This document shows positions 16,877-26,514 of a DNA stretch of 56,581 bases, one piece after another (positions within the stretch are counted from its first letter, which is position 1; every line of letters starts with the position of its first letter). Source of the stretch: Candidatus Methanoperedens sp. (lineage in GTDB: Archaea; Halobacteriota; Methanosarcinia; Methanosarcinales; Methanoperedenaceae). The translations under genes were made by a program, and so were the position numbers. The stretch covers positions 1 to 56,581 of the forward strand of contig JAPMTY010000125.1 of NCBI GenBank assembly GCA_026552835.1, given 5' to 3'. Below the pieces are notes generated by a model. It saw nothing but the letters and a program-made list of their open reading frames with translations. It searched no databases and was not told the origin of the DNA.

Positions 16877-17009
16877 CTATTCAGAAATGAGTATAAAACC
16901 GTTTTATCTCTTCTTCATAGACTTTCTCTACAATCTGCATAAAGATTTACTCGCTGAAGGTCGAAGTGAGTGTGTTTTTCATGGTGAAGGGCACCCATCA
17001 TTGAGTAAA

Positions 17010-17498
17010 CTATATTTCTTTAATTCCATTGAAGGCGCTTTTTACAGTCATGACCCCGGAAGCTATATTGAATTCGATCGTTCTCCCGTAATTTGCACCA
17101 GTATCGCTTGCCAGTAACGGGATATTCATTTCTTTGAGTTTTTGTTTTACAGCTTCAACATTTCTTTCCCCGATATTTATAGTATTAGTGCCAATGCTGA
17201 ACATACTTGCCCCGCCAGCTATTTTTGCCTCTAACCGGCTTTTTACACACCCTTTCTTGAGCAGGCTATCAACTACTATTTCGAGAGCTGAATCAGCAAA
17301 TTTCAAAGGAGTATTCTTATTATTTGATTCCTTGATACTGGGAAGAAGTATATGAGCCAGACCGCCAAATCCTGCTATAGGGTCACGAATTGATATCCCG
17401 ACACAAGAGCCAAGACCTATGGTCACAATTACTGCCGGGTTAGGGGCAACTACATAGTCCGCAATTCCTATGAGGATTTTTTCGTGCTTTATATCCAA
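17010..17498 (-). CDS. cheD: chemoreceptor glutamine deamidase CheD
   Basis: CheD deamidates glutamines on chemoreceptors and interacts with CheC in archaeal and Bacillus-type chemotaxis. This 162-aa protein keeps the catalytic layout: Thr26, Cys32 in IGLGSCVG, and His49 in GGLAHILLP, with the same spacing as in Thermotoga CheD. Length matches the family. It stands alone: no cheA, cheC, receptor or archaellum gene is in the window. Confidence 0.93.
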   Translation of the reverse strand: MDIKHEKILIGIADYVVAPNPAVIVTIGLGSCVGISIRDPIAGFGGLAHILLPSIKESNNKNTPLKFADSALEIVVDSLLKKGCVKSRLEAKIAGGASMFSIGTNTINIGERNVEAVKQKLKEMNIPLLASDTGANYGRTIEFNIASGVMTVKSAFNGIKEI

Positions 17499-17719
17499 GT
17501 TATTTTCTATATTTGCCTGACAGGGGATAAAGATAACTTTATTATTATGCGATATCGGTTTGCAGAGAAATTAATTGATTTAATATTATAAAGAAAAATA
17601 ATCCTGTAAATCCTGTTCTCCGGTCGAATCGGCTCATTCGCCTTTAATTTTTTACGAAAATAAGTGCTTGTTTTGCTTTAGATAAAAAAATAAAGAATAG
17701 TATCGAATTTGCCACAGGC

Positions 17720-18088
17720 TCATTTAATAGCAAAATACAGATTATTCATGTTTATGAAAAGATACATAAATATCATTCCGATCATTGCTTTTTTTGCAAA
17801 TCTTTGGTTTGGTGCCGGAATACGATACATAACGGCCATAATAAGAAATACCATCGTCAATTTGAATGGAACAAACCATATCTGGTCATAAAGAGGATTA
17901 AGTTCCTTAATTCCGGAATTCTTGAGTGCATGGTAGGTGGTTGTAAGGTCTGAAATCTGCAATATAGAGAATAATATTCCAAAGAGGATTATAAATTTAT
18001 AATATTCCGATGTCCAGCTGCCCAGTAATTGTAATATTGACTTAACACTAACAACCTGTTTTTCCTTTGTTTTTAAAATTTCACACAC
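17720..18088 (-). CDS. small membrane protein, DUF5658-like
   Basis: A 122-aa protein with three predicted membrane helices (about 31-50, 72-92, 100-118). The segment DLTTTYHAL followed by KELNPLYD between helices 1 and 2 is typical of the DUF5658-type membrane proteins of archaea, whose function is unknown. It is divergent from ubiX, sharing a short symmetric promoter region. The 220 bp between it and cheD contain only short low-complexity sequence, including CCTGTAAATCCTGT related to a dispersed repeat. Confidence 0.65.
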   Translation of the reverse strand: MCEILKTKEKQVVSVKSILQLLGSWTSEYYKFIILFGILFSILQISDLTTTYHALKNSGIKELNPLYDQIWFVPFKLTMVFLIMAVMYRIPAPNQRFAKKAMIGMIFMYLFINMNNLYFAIK

Positions 18089-18130
18089 AAAGCAACATAA
18101 GAACTGTATCTACTTAAATATATCCATCTG

Positions 18131-18166
18131 TTTATATAATAATAATTGTTATTATCATTATATAAA
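18131..18166. promoter_or_regulatory. symmetric bidirectional promoter between DUF5658 gene and ubiX
   Basis: Perfect 10-bp arms TTTATATAAT (18131-18140) and ATTATATAAA (18157-18166) face each other in the 143-bp divergent gap. Each arm reads as a TATA box for one direction, placed to start transcripts about 20 nt before the minus-strand gene and about 40 nt before ubiX. The centre is also partly symmetric. Confidence 0.45.
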
Positions 18167-18231
18167 ATCCTGATTTTGGATTCAATACTTTTTCAGTAAA
18201 CTATTCAAATAAAGCAAACAAAGTATAGCCT

Positions 18232-18795
18232 ATGAAGAATGAGATAATTATCGGGATAAGCGGAGCCTCAGGTATCCAGTATGGGATAAGGCTGCTTGAA
18301 GCCATAAAACAAATGAAAAATTATGAAACTCATCTTGTCATTTCCGGTTCTGCAAAGAAACTCATTGAGATAGAAACCGATCTTTCGGTCAGTGATGTTG
18401 AGAAATTGGGTGATAATGTGTATGACGATTATGATTTTACAGCCCCGATAGCCAGCGGTTCGCACAGGTCAAGAGGCATGATCATTGCTCCATGCAGCAT
18501 GAAAACCCTTGCTTCTATAGCTAGCGGGATGTCGGATACGCTGATATCAAGAGCTGCCGACTGCTGCCTGAAAGAGAAGCGCCCCCTGGTATTGATGGCG
18601 AGGGAAACGCCACTTAATCTCATCCATGTGGAGAACATGAAAAAAGCAATGGAGGCCGGCGCATCAATTCTTCCTGCATGCCCGGCATTTTATCCGAAAC
18701 CAAAAACTCTCGATGATATCATCGATTTTATGGCTGGCAGGGCTCTTGACCTTCTTGACATCGAGCATAATTTGTACAAGCGGTGGCGTGAATGA
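18232..18795 (+). CDS. ubiX: flavin prenyltransferase UbiX
   Basis: Makes prenylated FMN from FMN and dimethylallyl phosphate, the cofactor needed by UbiD enzymes. The 187-aa protein starts with GISGASGIQYGI (flavin-binding loop) and has IIAPCSMKTLASIASG, LISRAADCCLKEKRPLVL and ARETPLNLIHVENM, all diagnostic. Length is normal. Its TGA overlaps the ATG of the UbiD gene (ATGA), so the cofactor maker and user are co-translated. Confidence 0.96.
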   Translation: MKNEIIIGISGASGIQYGIRLLEAIKQMKNYETHLVISGSAKKLIEIETDLSVSDVEKLGDNVYDDYDFTAPIASGSHRSRGMIIAPCSMKTLASIASGMSDTLISRAADCCLKEKRPLVLMARETPLNLIHVENMKKAMEAGASILPACPAFYPKPKTLDDIIDFMAGRALDLLDIEHNLYKRWRE

Positions 18796-20066
18796 GTTTC
18801 AGGGGATTTCTGGAAACACTCAAGAGCAAAGGCAATCTAAAAGAGATCAATGAGCCGCTATCGCCGGTTTATGAAGTTTCTTCAATGGTGGGGAATGAAC
18901 CAACTCTTTTTATGGATGTGAATGGCTCTAAAGTTGTCATGAACATCCTTTCATCGCGAGATTTGCTGGCAGAAGCTCTTGGCGTTGTACCTGAAAAAAT
19001 AATAGAGCATCTTTCATCATGCCCTCCGGAAGGTGAAGTTAAGCTTGTCAGGAATTCACCCACAAAAGAAGTAGTTGAAAAACCTGACCTGTATAAGCTA
19101 CCGATCCTCACTCATTTTGAAGGTGACGGCGCTCCGTATATTACCGCAGGCGTCGTCGTTTCCGAATATCAGGGCATGATGAATGCTTCGATCCACAGGC
19201 TAAGGGTAATCGGGAAAGACCGGCTTGCAGCGCGGCTTGTTGAATTCAGGCATACGTATAACCTTCACAAGAAAGCGGCGCAAAACGGTGAACCTCTACC
19301 GGTTGCTATCGTTATTGGTATCGATCCTGTTGCGCTTTTTGCCATCTCGACACGTGTTCCTGAAGGCAAGGAATTCAATTATGCAGCGGCGCTTCAGGGT
19401 GAGCCGCTTGAAGTAATTGAACTGGAGAACGGGGTAAAAGTCCCTCATGCAGAAATAGTGCTTGAAGGATATATACATCCCACGGAGCTTGTTGATGAAG
19501 GACCTTTTGTGGATATCAGCGGCACATATGACATTGTCAGGAAGCAGCCTGTGATCTATATCACGAAAATATTACATAGGCGCGACCCGATTTACCACGC
19601 GCTTCTTCCAGCGGGGAGTGAGCATCATATAATGATGGGAATCCCTTATGAACCACTTATTTTCAATGAAGTCAAGAAGGTTGCAGATGTGAGGAATGTT
19701 ATCATGACACCAGGCGGATGTTATTATTTCCATGCTGCGGTGCAGATCCATAAAACAAATGACGATGAAGCAAAAAATGCCATCGATGCCACATTCGCAG
19801 CGCACAAGAGCCTGAAACATGTGATAATCGTGGATGATGATATTGATATTTTTAATCCCAACGATATCGAGTTTGCGATAGCGACACGAGTGAAGGGCGA
19901 TGAGGACATATACATTTATCCGAATGTCAGGGGTAGTACCCTTGACCCGCGCTCGGAGAATGGGATAGGGACAAAAGTGGGTATTGATGCAACGATGGAT
20001 CTGAGCAAGAAATGGAAGTTTGAAAGGGCGAAAAAGCCTGAAGGTTCAAGAAAGCCCCGTGCATAG
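18792..20066 (+). CDS. ubiD: UbiD-family prenylated-FMN decarboxylase
   Basis: A 424-aa (de)carboxylase dependent on prenylated FMN. Family segments include NASIHRLRVIGKDRLA, GEPLPVAIVIGIDP and the C-terminal REN-like DPRSENGIGTKVGIDAT. Two roles are plausible. One is aromatic decarboxylation in quinone-type biosynthesis. The other is the archaeal mevalonate pathway step performed by trans-anhydromevalonate-5-phosphate decarboxylase, a UbiD homologue in Aeropyrum and Methanosarcina. Sequence alone, read by eye, does not separate these. Translational coupling to ubiX supports an active cofactor-dependent enzyme. Confidence 0.92.
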   Translation: MSFRGFLETLKSKGNLKEINEPLSPVYEVSSMVGNEPTLFMDVNGSKVVMNILSSRDLLAEALGVVPEKIIEHLSSCPPEGEVKLVRNSPTKEVVEKPDLYKLPILTHFEGDGAPYITAGVVVSEYQGMMNASIHRLRVIGKDRLAARLVEFRHTYNLHKKAAQNGEPLPVAIVIGIDPVALFAISTRVPEGKEFNYAAALQGEPLEVIELENGVKVPHAEIVLEGYIHPTELVDEGPFVDISGTYDIVRKQPVIYITKILHRRDPIYHALLPAGSEHHIMMGIPYEPLIFNEVKKVADVRNVIMTPGGCYYFHAAVQIHKTNDDEAKNAIDATFAAHKSLKHVIIVDDDIDIFNPNDIEFAIATRVKGDEDIYIYPNVRGSTLDPRSENGIGTKVGIDATMDLSKKWKFERAKKPEGSRKPRA

Positions 20067-20099
20067 TAAGCACTTAGAGAAAATAACTCTGCTTTTTCA

Positions 20100-21581
20100 C
20101 TATCCTTTCGCCACGCCCAACGGCATGAGCTTTACGACTTTTCTTGCAATCCCAAGCTGATGCACAACATCAACCACATCTTCGCTTGCTTTATAAACAC
20201 CTGGCGCTTCTTCCGCGATAACTGAAGGATGCGTAGCCCTGACAGATATTCCTCTTGCCGCTAATTCCTTCTGTATGGTCTCACCGTGGAATTCCCTCTT
20301 TGCTGCTGCACGGCTTGAAACCCTGCCTGCTCCGTGGCATGCGCTCCCGAAAGTAAGTTCCATGGCTTTTTCTGTTCCGTGCAACACAAAAGACGGCGTG
20401 CCCATACTTCCCGGAATTAAAACTGGCTGCCCCACATTCCTGTAAACGGAAGGAACATCGCGATGCCCTGGAGGAAATGCACGCGTTGCGCCCTTTCGAT
20501 GGACGTAAACCATCTTTTTTACTCCATCGATTGTATGCTCTTCAAGTTTTGCCACATTATGCGCCACGTCATAAATGAGATCCATTCCAAGGTCATCCAT
20601 ATCGCGCCTGAAAAAGCGTGTAAATGCCTCACGTACCCAGTGGGTGATGACCTGCCTGTTCGCCCAGGCATAATTAGCGCCGGATGCCATTGCTTTATAA
20701 TAATCCTGGCCTTCCGGGGATTCGGCTGGAGCGCAAGCAAGCTGCCGGTCGGGAAGCTCGATACCGTACTTGCGTGTTGCTTTGTCAAGTATCTTTAGAT
20801 AATCGTCACATATCTGGTGACCTGCGCCGCGCGAACCGCAGTGGATCATTATAGTCACCTGTCCCTTTTCAAGACCGAAAACTTTTGCGACTTCGGGGTC
20901 AAATACTTCATCCACATACTGCACTTCAAGGAAATGATTGCCGCTGCCAAGTGTCCCGAATTGGGGTTTCCCGCGTTTACGCGCCTTTTCCCCGATTTTG
21001 GATGGATCGGCGATCTTCATGTAACCATTCTCTTCACAATGTTCAAGATCTTCCTTTACTCCATATCCGCTATCCACTGCCCATTTGGCACCGTGCAGGA
21101 AAGCATCTGTCAATTCACTATCCGAAGCGCGAAGTTTGCTCTTTGAGCCAACGCCTGATGGGATTTCATGGAAAAGAAGCTCGATCAATTCCAACATTTT
21201 GGGCCGCACTTCATCGACCGTGAGATTTGTCTTGATTATCCTCACACCGCAATTGATATCATATCCAACCCCGCCAGGGCTTATTATTCCTGTATCCCTG
21301 TCAAAAGCAGCAACTCCCCCGATGGGAAACCCATACCCTGAATGGGCGTCGGGCATTGCCATTGCATATTTCTGTATTCCAGGAAGCGTTGCAACATTTG
21401 ATATCTGCTCAAGTGTTTCATGCTCAAGTCCACGAAGTAATTTTTCTGAGACAAACACACGCCCCGGCACCCTCATTCCGGGTTTATAAGTAATGGGAAT
21501 ATCCCATGTATTATCATTAACTTTCGTAAGGATGCTTGCAGCATCTATTGTACTTTCTTGCACCATGGTTTTTTCCTTCAA
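20100..21581 (-). CDS. rtcB: RNA-splicing ligase RtcB
   Basis: GTP- and Mn-dependent ligase that joins tRNA halves (2',3'-cyclic phosphate/3'-phosphate to 5'-OH) during tRNA splicing and RNA repair. This 493-aa protein has the metal-binding Asp108 and Cys111 in [10 protein letters not shown], the His of [12 protein letters not shown], and the guanylylated His in [10 protein letters not shown]. Length is normal and no intein is present, unlike some archaeal homologues. It lies 48 bp downstream of archease, its activator. Confidence 0.97.
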   Translation of the reverse strand: MKEKTMVQESTIDAASILTKVNDNTWDIPITYKPGMRVPGRVFVSEKLLRGLEHETLEQISNVATLPGIQKYAMAMPDAHSGYGFPIGGVAAFDRDTGIISPGGVGYDINCGVRIIKTNLTVDEVRPKMLELIELLFHEIPSGVGSKSKLRASDSELTDAFLHGAKWAVDSGYGVKEDLEHCEENGYMKIADPSKIGEKARKRGKPQFGTLGSGNHFLEVQYVDEVFDPEVAKVFGLEKGQVTIMIHCGSRGAGHQICDDYLKILDKATRKYGIELPDRQLACAPAESPEGQDYYKAMASGANYAWANRQVITHWVREAFTRFFRRDMDDLGMDLIYDVAHNVAKLEEHTIDGVKKMVYVHRKGATRAFPPGHRDVPSVYRNVGQPVLIPGSMGTPSFVLHGTEKAMELTFGSACHGAGRVSSRAAAKREFHGETIQKELAARGISVRATHPSVIAEEAPGVYKASEDVVDVVHQLGIARKVVKLMPLGVAKG

Positions 21582-21629
21582 TTCCTGTTTTAATAATATG
21601 CCCGCAAAGTTATTAAGTTTGGTGCAATT

Positions 21630-22079
21630 TCATGTATCAACAACGACCTGGACCCAAAATCTCCCTGTCTTATCCGACTCGACCTGAAGATCATGGAAAG
21701 TCACAGCTTTCACCTGCGTATCAAAATTATGGCGCGAGAGGTCAATAGGTTCGCCTGACGCCTTTCCTTTCAATGAAAAACCCTCTTTTGTTTTTTTGAT
21801 CGAAATGATCTTGAATTCAGAGAATATGATGCCGTCCACTTCAAACAAGTACAGTAATTCGCCAAGCCACTCAACGAGAAGTCCTTTTATATCGGGCGAC
21901 TCTACCTCGATATCCTTCGATTCGCTCGCCCCAAGGCCTGAAGTATTTATCATAACATTGAACATGGCAAGTGCTGCATTCTCGTAAGCTTCTTCCATTG
22001 TTGAACCATAAGCCCTGAACTTGGCGTCAGCTATATGGTATAGATATTCATATTTTTGTTCGCTTATTTCCCCTGCCAT
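21630..22079 (-). CDS. archease
   Basis: A 149-aa archease, the chaperone-like cofactor that speeds RtcB guanylylation and turnover. The N-terminal YEYLYHIADAKFRAYG holds the conserved Asp region (usually H-T-A-D; here HIAD), and the C-terminus has AVTFHDLQVE and a terminal VVVDT with the acidic metal-binding residue. The start shares one base with the stop of the upstream regulator gene (TAATG). Genes for archease and RtcB are often adjacent. Confidence 0.93.
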   Translation of the reverse strand: MAGEISEQKYEYLYHIADAKFRAYGSTMEEAYENAALAMFNVMINTSGLGASESKDIEVESPDIKGLLVEWLGELLYLFEVDGIIFSEFKIISIKKTKEGFSLKGKASGEPIDLSRHNFDTQVKAVTFHDLQVESDKTGRFWVQVVVDT

Positions 22080-22375
22080 TACTCGAATCCGATCCTCTTG
22101 ACATCCTCAAGGGTCTCGCCTATCTTTTCTATCTCTTTCCTTAATCCAGAATACGCTTCTATGGCTGATTTTGAAGCAACAGCGCCCTGAGTGGAAGGGG
22201 CGATCAGGCCCTCCTGTTCAAGAACACGAAGTGAATACCTCACAAGGTGGTCAGGGATACCTGTTTCCAGTGATAATTTCATAATTCCGATAGGCCCGCT
22301 GTCCATTACTTTTTTCAAAATTATAATATGCCTTTTTAGTAATTCCAGTTCGTGCTGGACTCTTCGGGTTAACAT
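22079..22375 (-). CDS. winged-helix protein heading the archease-rtcB operon
   Basis: A 98-aa protein with a helix-turn-helix core: IGIMKLSLETGIPDHLVRYSLRVLEQEGLIAPS, i.e. recognition helix and wing, followed by a C-terminal helix. It reads as an archaeal winged-helix DNA-binding protein. It is first in the operon and overlaps archease by one base, so it may autoregulate the tRNA-ligation genes; the target is unknown. Confidence 0.75.
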   Translation of the reverse strand: MLTRRVQHELELLKRHIIILKKVMDSGPIGIMKLSLETGIPDHLVRYSLRVLEQEGLIAPSTQGAVASKSAIEAYSGLRKEIEKIGETLEDVKRIGFE

Positions 22376-22569
22376 AATCTGTTATTAGTGTTGTAACTAT
22401 GAGCATATCTAATTTAGCACGGGCTCCTGTCAACAACAGTTTATAAATTGTTGGTATTTCATCCTGCTTTTCTAATTTTTAGACAGAAGCGGTTATCGCA
22501 TAGGCCTGATAATAATCGGAAAAATGGGGCAAGATTTAAATAGTATTAGCAATTATTATCATTATCATT

Positions 22570-22624
22570 ATAAGAACCAGGTGCTTTAAATACCACGCCC
22601 CTAAAAAATGCCCCAGGTTCTTAT
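22570..22624. repeat. inverted repeat ahead of the gene at 22650
   Basis: ATAAGAACC (22570-22578) and GGTTCTTAT (22616-22624) are perfect 9-bp arms around a 37-nt loop, ending 25 bp before the start codon. A TATA-like GATTTAAATAG lies about 30 bp further upstream, so the repeat would fall in the leader and could form a stem there. Confidence 0.35.
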
Positions 22625-22649
22625 GGATATAATATAATAAGGTGGAAAT

Positions 22650-23315
22650 ATGCTAAGAAAGAATGTATCTATAAGCGACACGCACTTGAAAATGCTCGAT
22701 CCGTTATTAAAGAAACATCAGGGAAATCTCTCCGCAGCAATGCGGGATATCATCGATTTCACTGGTTTTGTTACAGAAAATATGGGAAGCCTTGAAACTG
22801 CAAAAGACCTTTTCAGGGAAAAAAACCATGCAATGGAAGAGACAAGGAACCGTATATATGGAATAACCATACCTTTGACAATGTTTAGGTGGTTATTAGT
22901 TAATAAGAAAGGAAATCTTCCTCCAATAAATGAAGCGATCCAGCTTTTTTCGAATCAAAGCATAAATAGTTATGATATAACCAGTTTGAATAAAGTAATA
23001 AATGAAGAAATATCATTCCTGAACTGGCCGATAACCGTAAATCTAGGCAGTGAAAACGGACAGATATCAATACAGATAACAGGCGTTGATCCGGAGATCA
23101 ATATTTTCTACGCTAAATTGATATCAATGTTTTTATCAAGCAATAAAAACCCTCAAAAAATAAGCAAGATAATGAAATACCCGGCATCTATTTACATGTT
23201 ATTTTCAAGTGCTCCTACACATGAAGATGCCTTACAGTCGATCCAGGAAACCTTCGGTGCTCCAAAGAGGGATGAAATACCCTTTCAAAATGAGATCATA
23301 ATGGCAGTAGCATAA
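22650..23315 (+). CDS. archaeal protein with N-terminal ribbon-helix-helix-like segment
   Basis: A 221-aa soluble protein. The N-terminus, MLRKNVSISDTHLKMLDPLL followed by GNLSAAMRDIIDFTGF, has the strand-helix-helix pattern of ribbon-helix-helix DNA-binding domains. The rest (about 60-221) is alpha/beta, with no motif I recognise. It is a single gene between divergent operons. A transcription-regulator role is inferred only from the N-terminus. Confidence 0.6.
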   Translation: MLRKNVSISDTHLKMLDPLLKKHQGNLSAAMRDIIDFTGFVTENMGSLETAKDLFREKNHAMEETRNRIYGITIPLTMFRWLLVNKKGNLPPINEAIQLFSNQSINSYDITSLNKVINEEISFLNWPITVNLGSENGQISIQITGVDPEINIFYAKLISMFLSSNKNPQKISKIMKYPASIYMLFSSAPTHEDALQSIQETFGAPKRDEIPFQNEIIMAVA

Positions 23316-23349
23316 AATTTCCGATAATTAAAATAGAGTAATGAAGAGG

Positions 23350-25509
23350 TCAGGATATATTAAATTCAATCTGGTTTCCATCCAATACATCTCCTTCATT
23401 TACTGTTATCGTTTTATTCATATCCCCAATTGATATCCTATATTCACCTGCGTTTGTTTGATAGTGGGAATCAATTGAATAAGGTATTGTAAAAGAATAA
23501 TTTCCATTTGAGTATGAAGTTTGAACGTATTCAAAAGTTCTTCCCTGATTTGTTATGATAGTCGTTGAAATGCCAATTTTTCCTTCTGGCGCTCTTCCAT
23601 GAATAGTTGTTCCATTTACGTATTCATATATTTTCGTTCCTTTGATATCATTCCCGTTGAATTTTCCCTGGGAATCACCAGACTCGTAGATTAACCTGAA
23701 ATGCTGCAGCGATGGGATCGTATCACTGAGAATATTTATTTCGTTTCCATCGGCATAATAAAGGCGGGCTAAAGTAGAATTAAAATAATTTATCGTGGGT
23801 TCGATAGTATCATCCTTTATTATGAAAAAATCAGAAAATTTTTTCCCTGACAACAGTATCATGTTTTTATACTGCCCTTGATAATCTCTCATAGGTGTGA
23901 ATATGATTACGTACTTAGCTCCGTTGCTATCCATGATCCCGGTAGCAATTGTTTCGTTGTTTTCTGTGAAAAATTTTGCAGTTGCATCATTGGGATATGC
24001 GTATGCGACAGATTGCCTTTTGGCGTAATAGTTTATCCAGTATCCATAACTCCACCAGTTCATGACTTTTCCTTCACTTTGTATGTTATTTTTCATCCAT
24101 ACCATTGAATCCATCCAAACAGGTGAGAAATAAGGATTTGTATTTTTTTTTTCGAGAACAACCAGGTTTGGACTCAATAGAAGCATTGTTAAAATTATCA
24201 ATACCAGAATATTTTTATTATTACTTTTATTTTTACTTTTAAAGATATTTGCATAATAAATTCCTGAAAAAAGAAACCCTGAAAACAGGGCCATCATTGG
24301 TACAAAATCAATGGCAAACCTTACCAAATAAGAAACAAGAATAAAGAGATCTACAAAATACAATGTCACAAATAGTTCCACTCCAAAATCCTTTTTCTTC
24401 AGGATTTTGCGAAGTAAAAATCCCAGACCGATCAAAGAAAGGAAAAATGGAAAAAGAAAATCTTCCCAGGCGAGTTCAAAGGTAAAAAAGCCGGACGGGT
24501 AAAAAAGTGGTTTTAATTCGAATATATATAAGTTTTCACTTACCTGCAAATAATTGGAAAATTTTAGGAAAAGGTCACTATACTGTTCCCAAAGTTTTAT
24601 TGATACCAGCAAACTGAAAATAATAAAGCATAGTATGATCCCAATCCTGATCTTGCGGTTTTTGAACTTTGGTAGAATTAATATTCCAAGAAAAACAAGA
24701 AATAAGGCTAAACCCAAAGACAATGGAATATTTATTTCCCAACCGTTAATCAGATAAAAAGGCAGGACTATGATTAATGAAGAAAAAGCGAATATTGATC
24801 CCGCTATACCAGTGTATTCAACTGGTCTCTTATTGTAAATATCTATGAATAACTGAAAAGCCACATATAAAAAAATTGGCAGGAAATATATATATGATCC
24901 TTGCCACGTCAGCATCTCCATACCGAGAAATATGCCTCCAATTGAAGCAAAAATTAATATGGGCTTAGAAAAAAAGGTTCCCGATTCCCTGGCTTTCTTA
25001 AGCGCCAGGAGCAGAAATAAGAACGAAATAAGGGAAAGCAGGACGTTTGTTCCATGATAATCGTTATAACCCAGGGAAGTCAAAGTTATATGCAAAGGCG
25101 TTATTGCCAGAATGAATGCTGCCCAAATTCCTGCTGTCTCATTGAATAATGCCCTGCCTATGAAGAATAAAGGAATGGTGGTCAGGGCACCTATGACAGC
25201 AGGGAAAATAGCAGCTATAACTTCTATTTCGTGCTCAGTCATACCCGCTCCACCTGTAAGAAGTGCGATCAAAGCAACCATTTTATCGTACAAATACGGG
25301 TATCCCATTTCCCTGTCAAATAACAGGTTCACAGGGTTTCGTACGGAGTCAACGATCCGTGGCATATGGTAGTAAGAGTCCGGGTCTATCAGGAATACTT
25401 TCCCGTTGAAAAAAACACTATCCCAGGTAAGGCATCTAAGATATAACGCCAGAATAAAGATAAAAAACAGGGCTATAATTGTGTAAATTTGTTTTCCCTG
25501 GATTCTCAT
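23350..25509 (-). CDS. aglB: STT3/AglB-type oligosaccharyltransferase
   Basis: Transfers a lipid-linked glycan to Asn in N-x-S/T sequons outside the cell membrane. The 719-aa protein has about 12-13 membrane helices up to residue 450 and a C-terminal extracellular domain. The first external loop has the metal-binding DPDSYYHM (42-49). The catalytic-domain signature appears as WWSYG (485-489) instead of the usual WWDYG. It is the last gene of a minus-strand glycosylation cluster, 3 bp after the GPT gene. The altered signature could mark a specialised paralogue. Confidence 0.88.
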   Translation of the reverse strand: MRIQGKQIYTIIALFFIFILALYLRCLTWDSVFFNGKVFLIDPDSYYHMPRIVDSVRNPVNLLFDREMGYPYLYDKMVALIALLTGGAGMTEHEIEVIAAIFPAVIGALTTIPLFFIGRALFNETAGIWAAFILAITPLHITLTSLGYNDYHGTNVLLSLISFLFLLLALKKARESGTFFSKPILIFASIGGIFLGMEMLTWQGSYIYFLPIFLYVAFQLFIDIYNKRPVEYTGIAGSIFAFSSLIIVLPFYLINGWEINIPLSLGLALFLVFLGILILPKFKNRKIRIGIILCFIIFSLLVSIKLWEQYSDLFLKFSNYLQVSENLYIFELKPLFYPSGFFTFELAWEDFLFPFFLSLIGLGFLLRKILKKKDFGVELFVTLYFVDLFILVSYLVRFAIDFVPMMALFSGFLFSGIYYANIFKSKNKSNNKNILVLIILTMLLLSPNLVVLEKKNTNPYFSPVWMDSMVWMKNNIQSEGKVMNWWSYGYWINYYAKRQSVAYAYPNDATAKFFTENNETIATGIMDSNGAKYVIIFTPMRDYQGQYKNMILLSGKKFSDFFIIKDDTIEPTINYFNSTLARLYYADGNEINILSDTIPSLQHFRLIYESGDSQGKFNGNDIKGTKIYEYVNGTTIHGRAPEGKIGISTTIITNQGRTFEYVQTSYSNGNYSFTIPYSIDSHYQTNAGEYRISIGDMNKTITVNEGDVLDGNQIEFNIS

Positions 25510-25512
25510 AAA

Positions 25513-26514
25513 TCATCTCCCATAATAGAAAGAATAAAGCGTGACCAGTGCGACGATTGTCTGCATGAACAAAACTACAAAAACAACTTCATTCTCGTAT
25601 GCTTTGCCTTTTAACTTTCTCAAAAATAATATTGCGATATGAGGGACACTGTAAATACCATCTTTTACGGTAAGGGATCCATCCTTTAAAAGTTCTCCGT
25701 AAGATTGTTTTTTGAATTTCCCCCTTTTTTTCAGGATAAATTCAATATAATAGAGAAAAAATAGTATAGCTGCATATTTTTCTAAATTTCCCAGTATTGC
25801 GACTATTGCCACAAGGGCTCCGATGGAATAAGTTAACGTGTCGCCCGGGAAAACTTTAGCAGGAATTTTGTTATAGTGAAGGAATGCTATAAGAGCAGAA
25901 ATTGATGTGATAGCGATCATGCTAGCTTCTGTTCCACCAGTAATATAAGAAAGAAAACCAAGCGTTGAGAATATTATTATACCCATTCCGGCTTCCAATC
26001 CATTATAACCAGCCAGCATATTAAAAGCATTCGAGGCGCCTATTATTGCTATTGGGACTATCAGTAGCGGATAAAGCAATCCAAGGTCCTGGGTTCCTAT
26101 AAATGGAAAAGTCATTTCACTATGCCCGGCGTTTATTATCATTAATGGCAAAGGAATAAGAAGGCTAAGCAATACTTTTGTTTTCTGTTTTATTCCGATC
26201 CTCCATTCCAGTATGTCATCTATCATGCCGATTATTGTTGCTATCAATAAGCTAGCAACTGCTGCAAGGATCTCAGGGATCGAATCAGGATTCCTGTAAT
26301 AAAAAGTATCAAAGGCGATATAAAGCAGGATTGACAATCCGATGCTGAAAACAACTATTATCCCCCCCATCTCAGCGATATTTCTTCCATCCGGTTTGTG
26401 AACATCCCTGCCTACGAATCCTCTTGATATCGCCCTCCTGATCCACATCGGCAAAATAAAAAAGCAAAGCATGAAACTTATTATGGATAGCAGAACCAGG
26501 AGTCCAAATTGCAT
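25513..26514 (-). CDS. GPT-family sugar-1-phosphate (UDP-GlcNAc) polyprenyl-phosphate transferase
   Basis: Starts lipid-linked glycan assembly by moving a GlcNAc-1-P-type group from a UDP sugar to polyprenyl/dolichyl phosphate in the membrane. The 333-aa protein has about 10 helices. Diagnostic MraY/WecA/GPT motifs are present: GMIDDILEW with the acidic pair, NAFNMLAGYNGLEAG, and VFPGDTLTYSIGA. It ends just before aglB, whose substrate it would help to make (AglH-like role; exact sugar unknown). Confidence 0.88.
   Translation of the reverse strand: MQFGLLVLLSIISFMLCFFILPMWIRRAISRGFVGRDVHKPDGRNIAEMGGIIVVFSIGLSILLYIAFDTFYYRNPDSIPEILAAVASLLIATIIGMIDDILEWRIGIKQKTKVLLSLLIPLPLMIINAGHSEMTFPFIGTQDLGLLYPLLIVPIAIIGASNAFNMLAGYNGLEAGMGIIIFSTLGFLSYITGGTEASMIAITSISALIAFLHYNKIPAKVFPGDTLTYSIGALVAIVAILGNLEKYAAILFFLYYIEFILKKRGKFKKQSYGELLKDGSLTVKDGIYSVPHIAILFLRKLKGKAYENEVVFVVLFMQTIVALVTLYSFYYGR

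Noticed and set aside
16887..17117. 76-codon plus-strand frame after the cupin
   Set aside because: It overlaps the 3' end of cheD on the opposite strand, has no family resemblance and no ribosome site.
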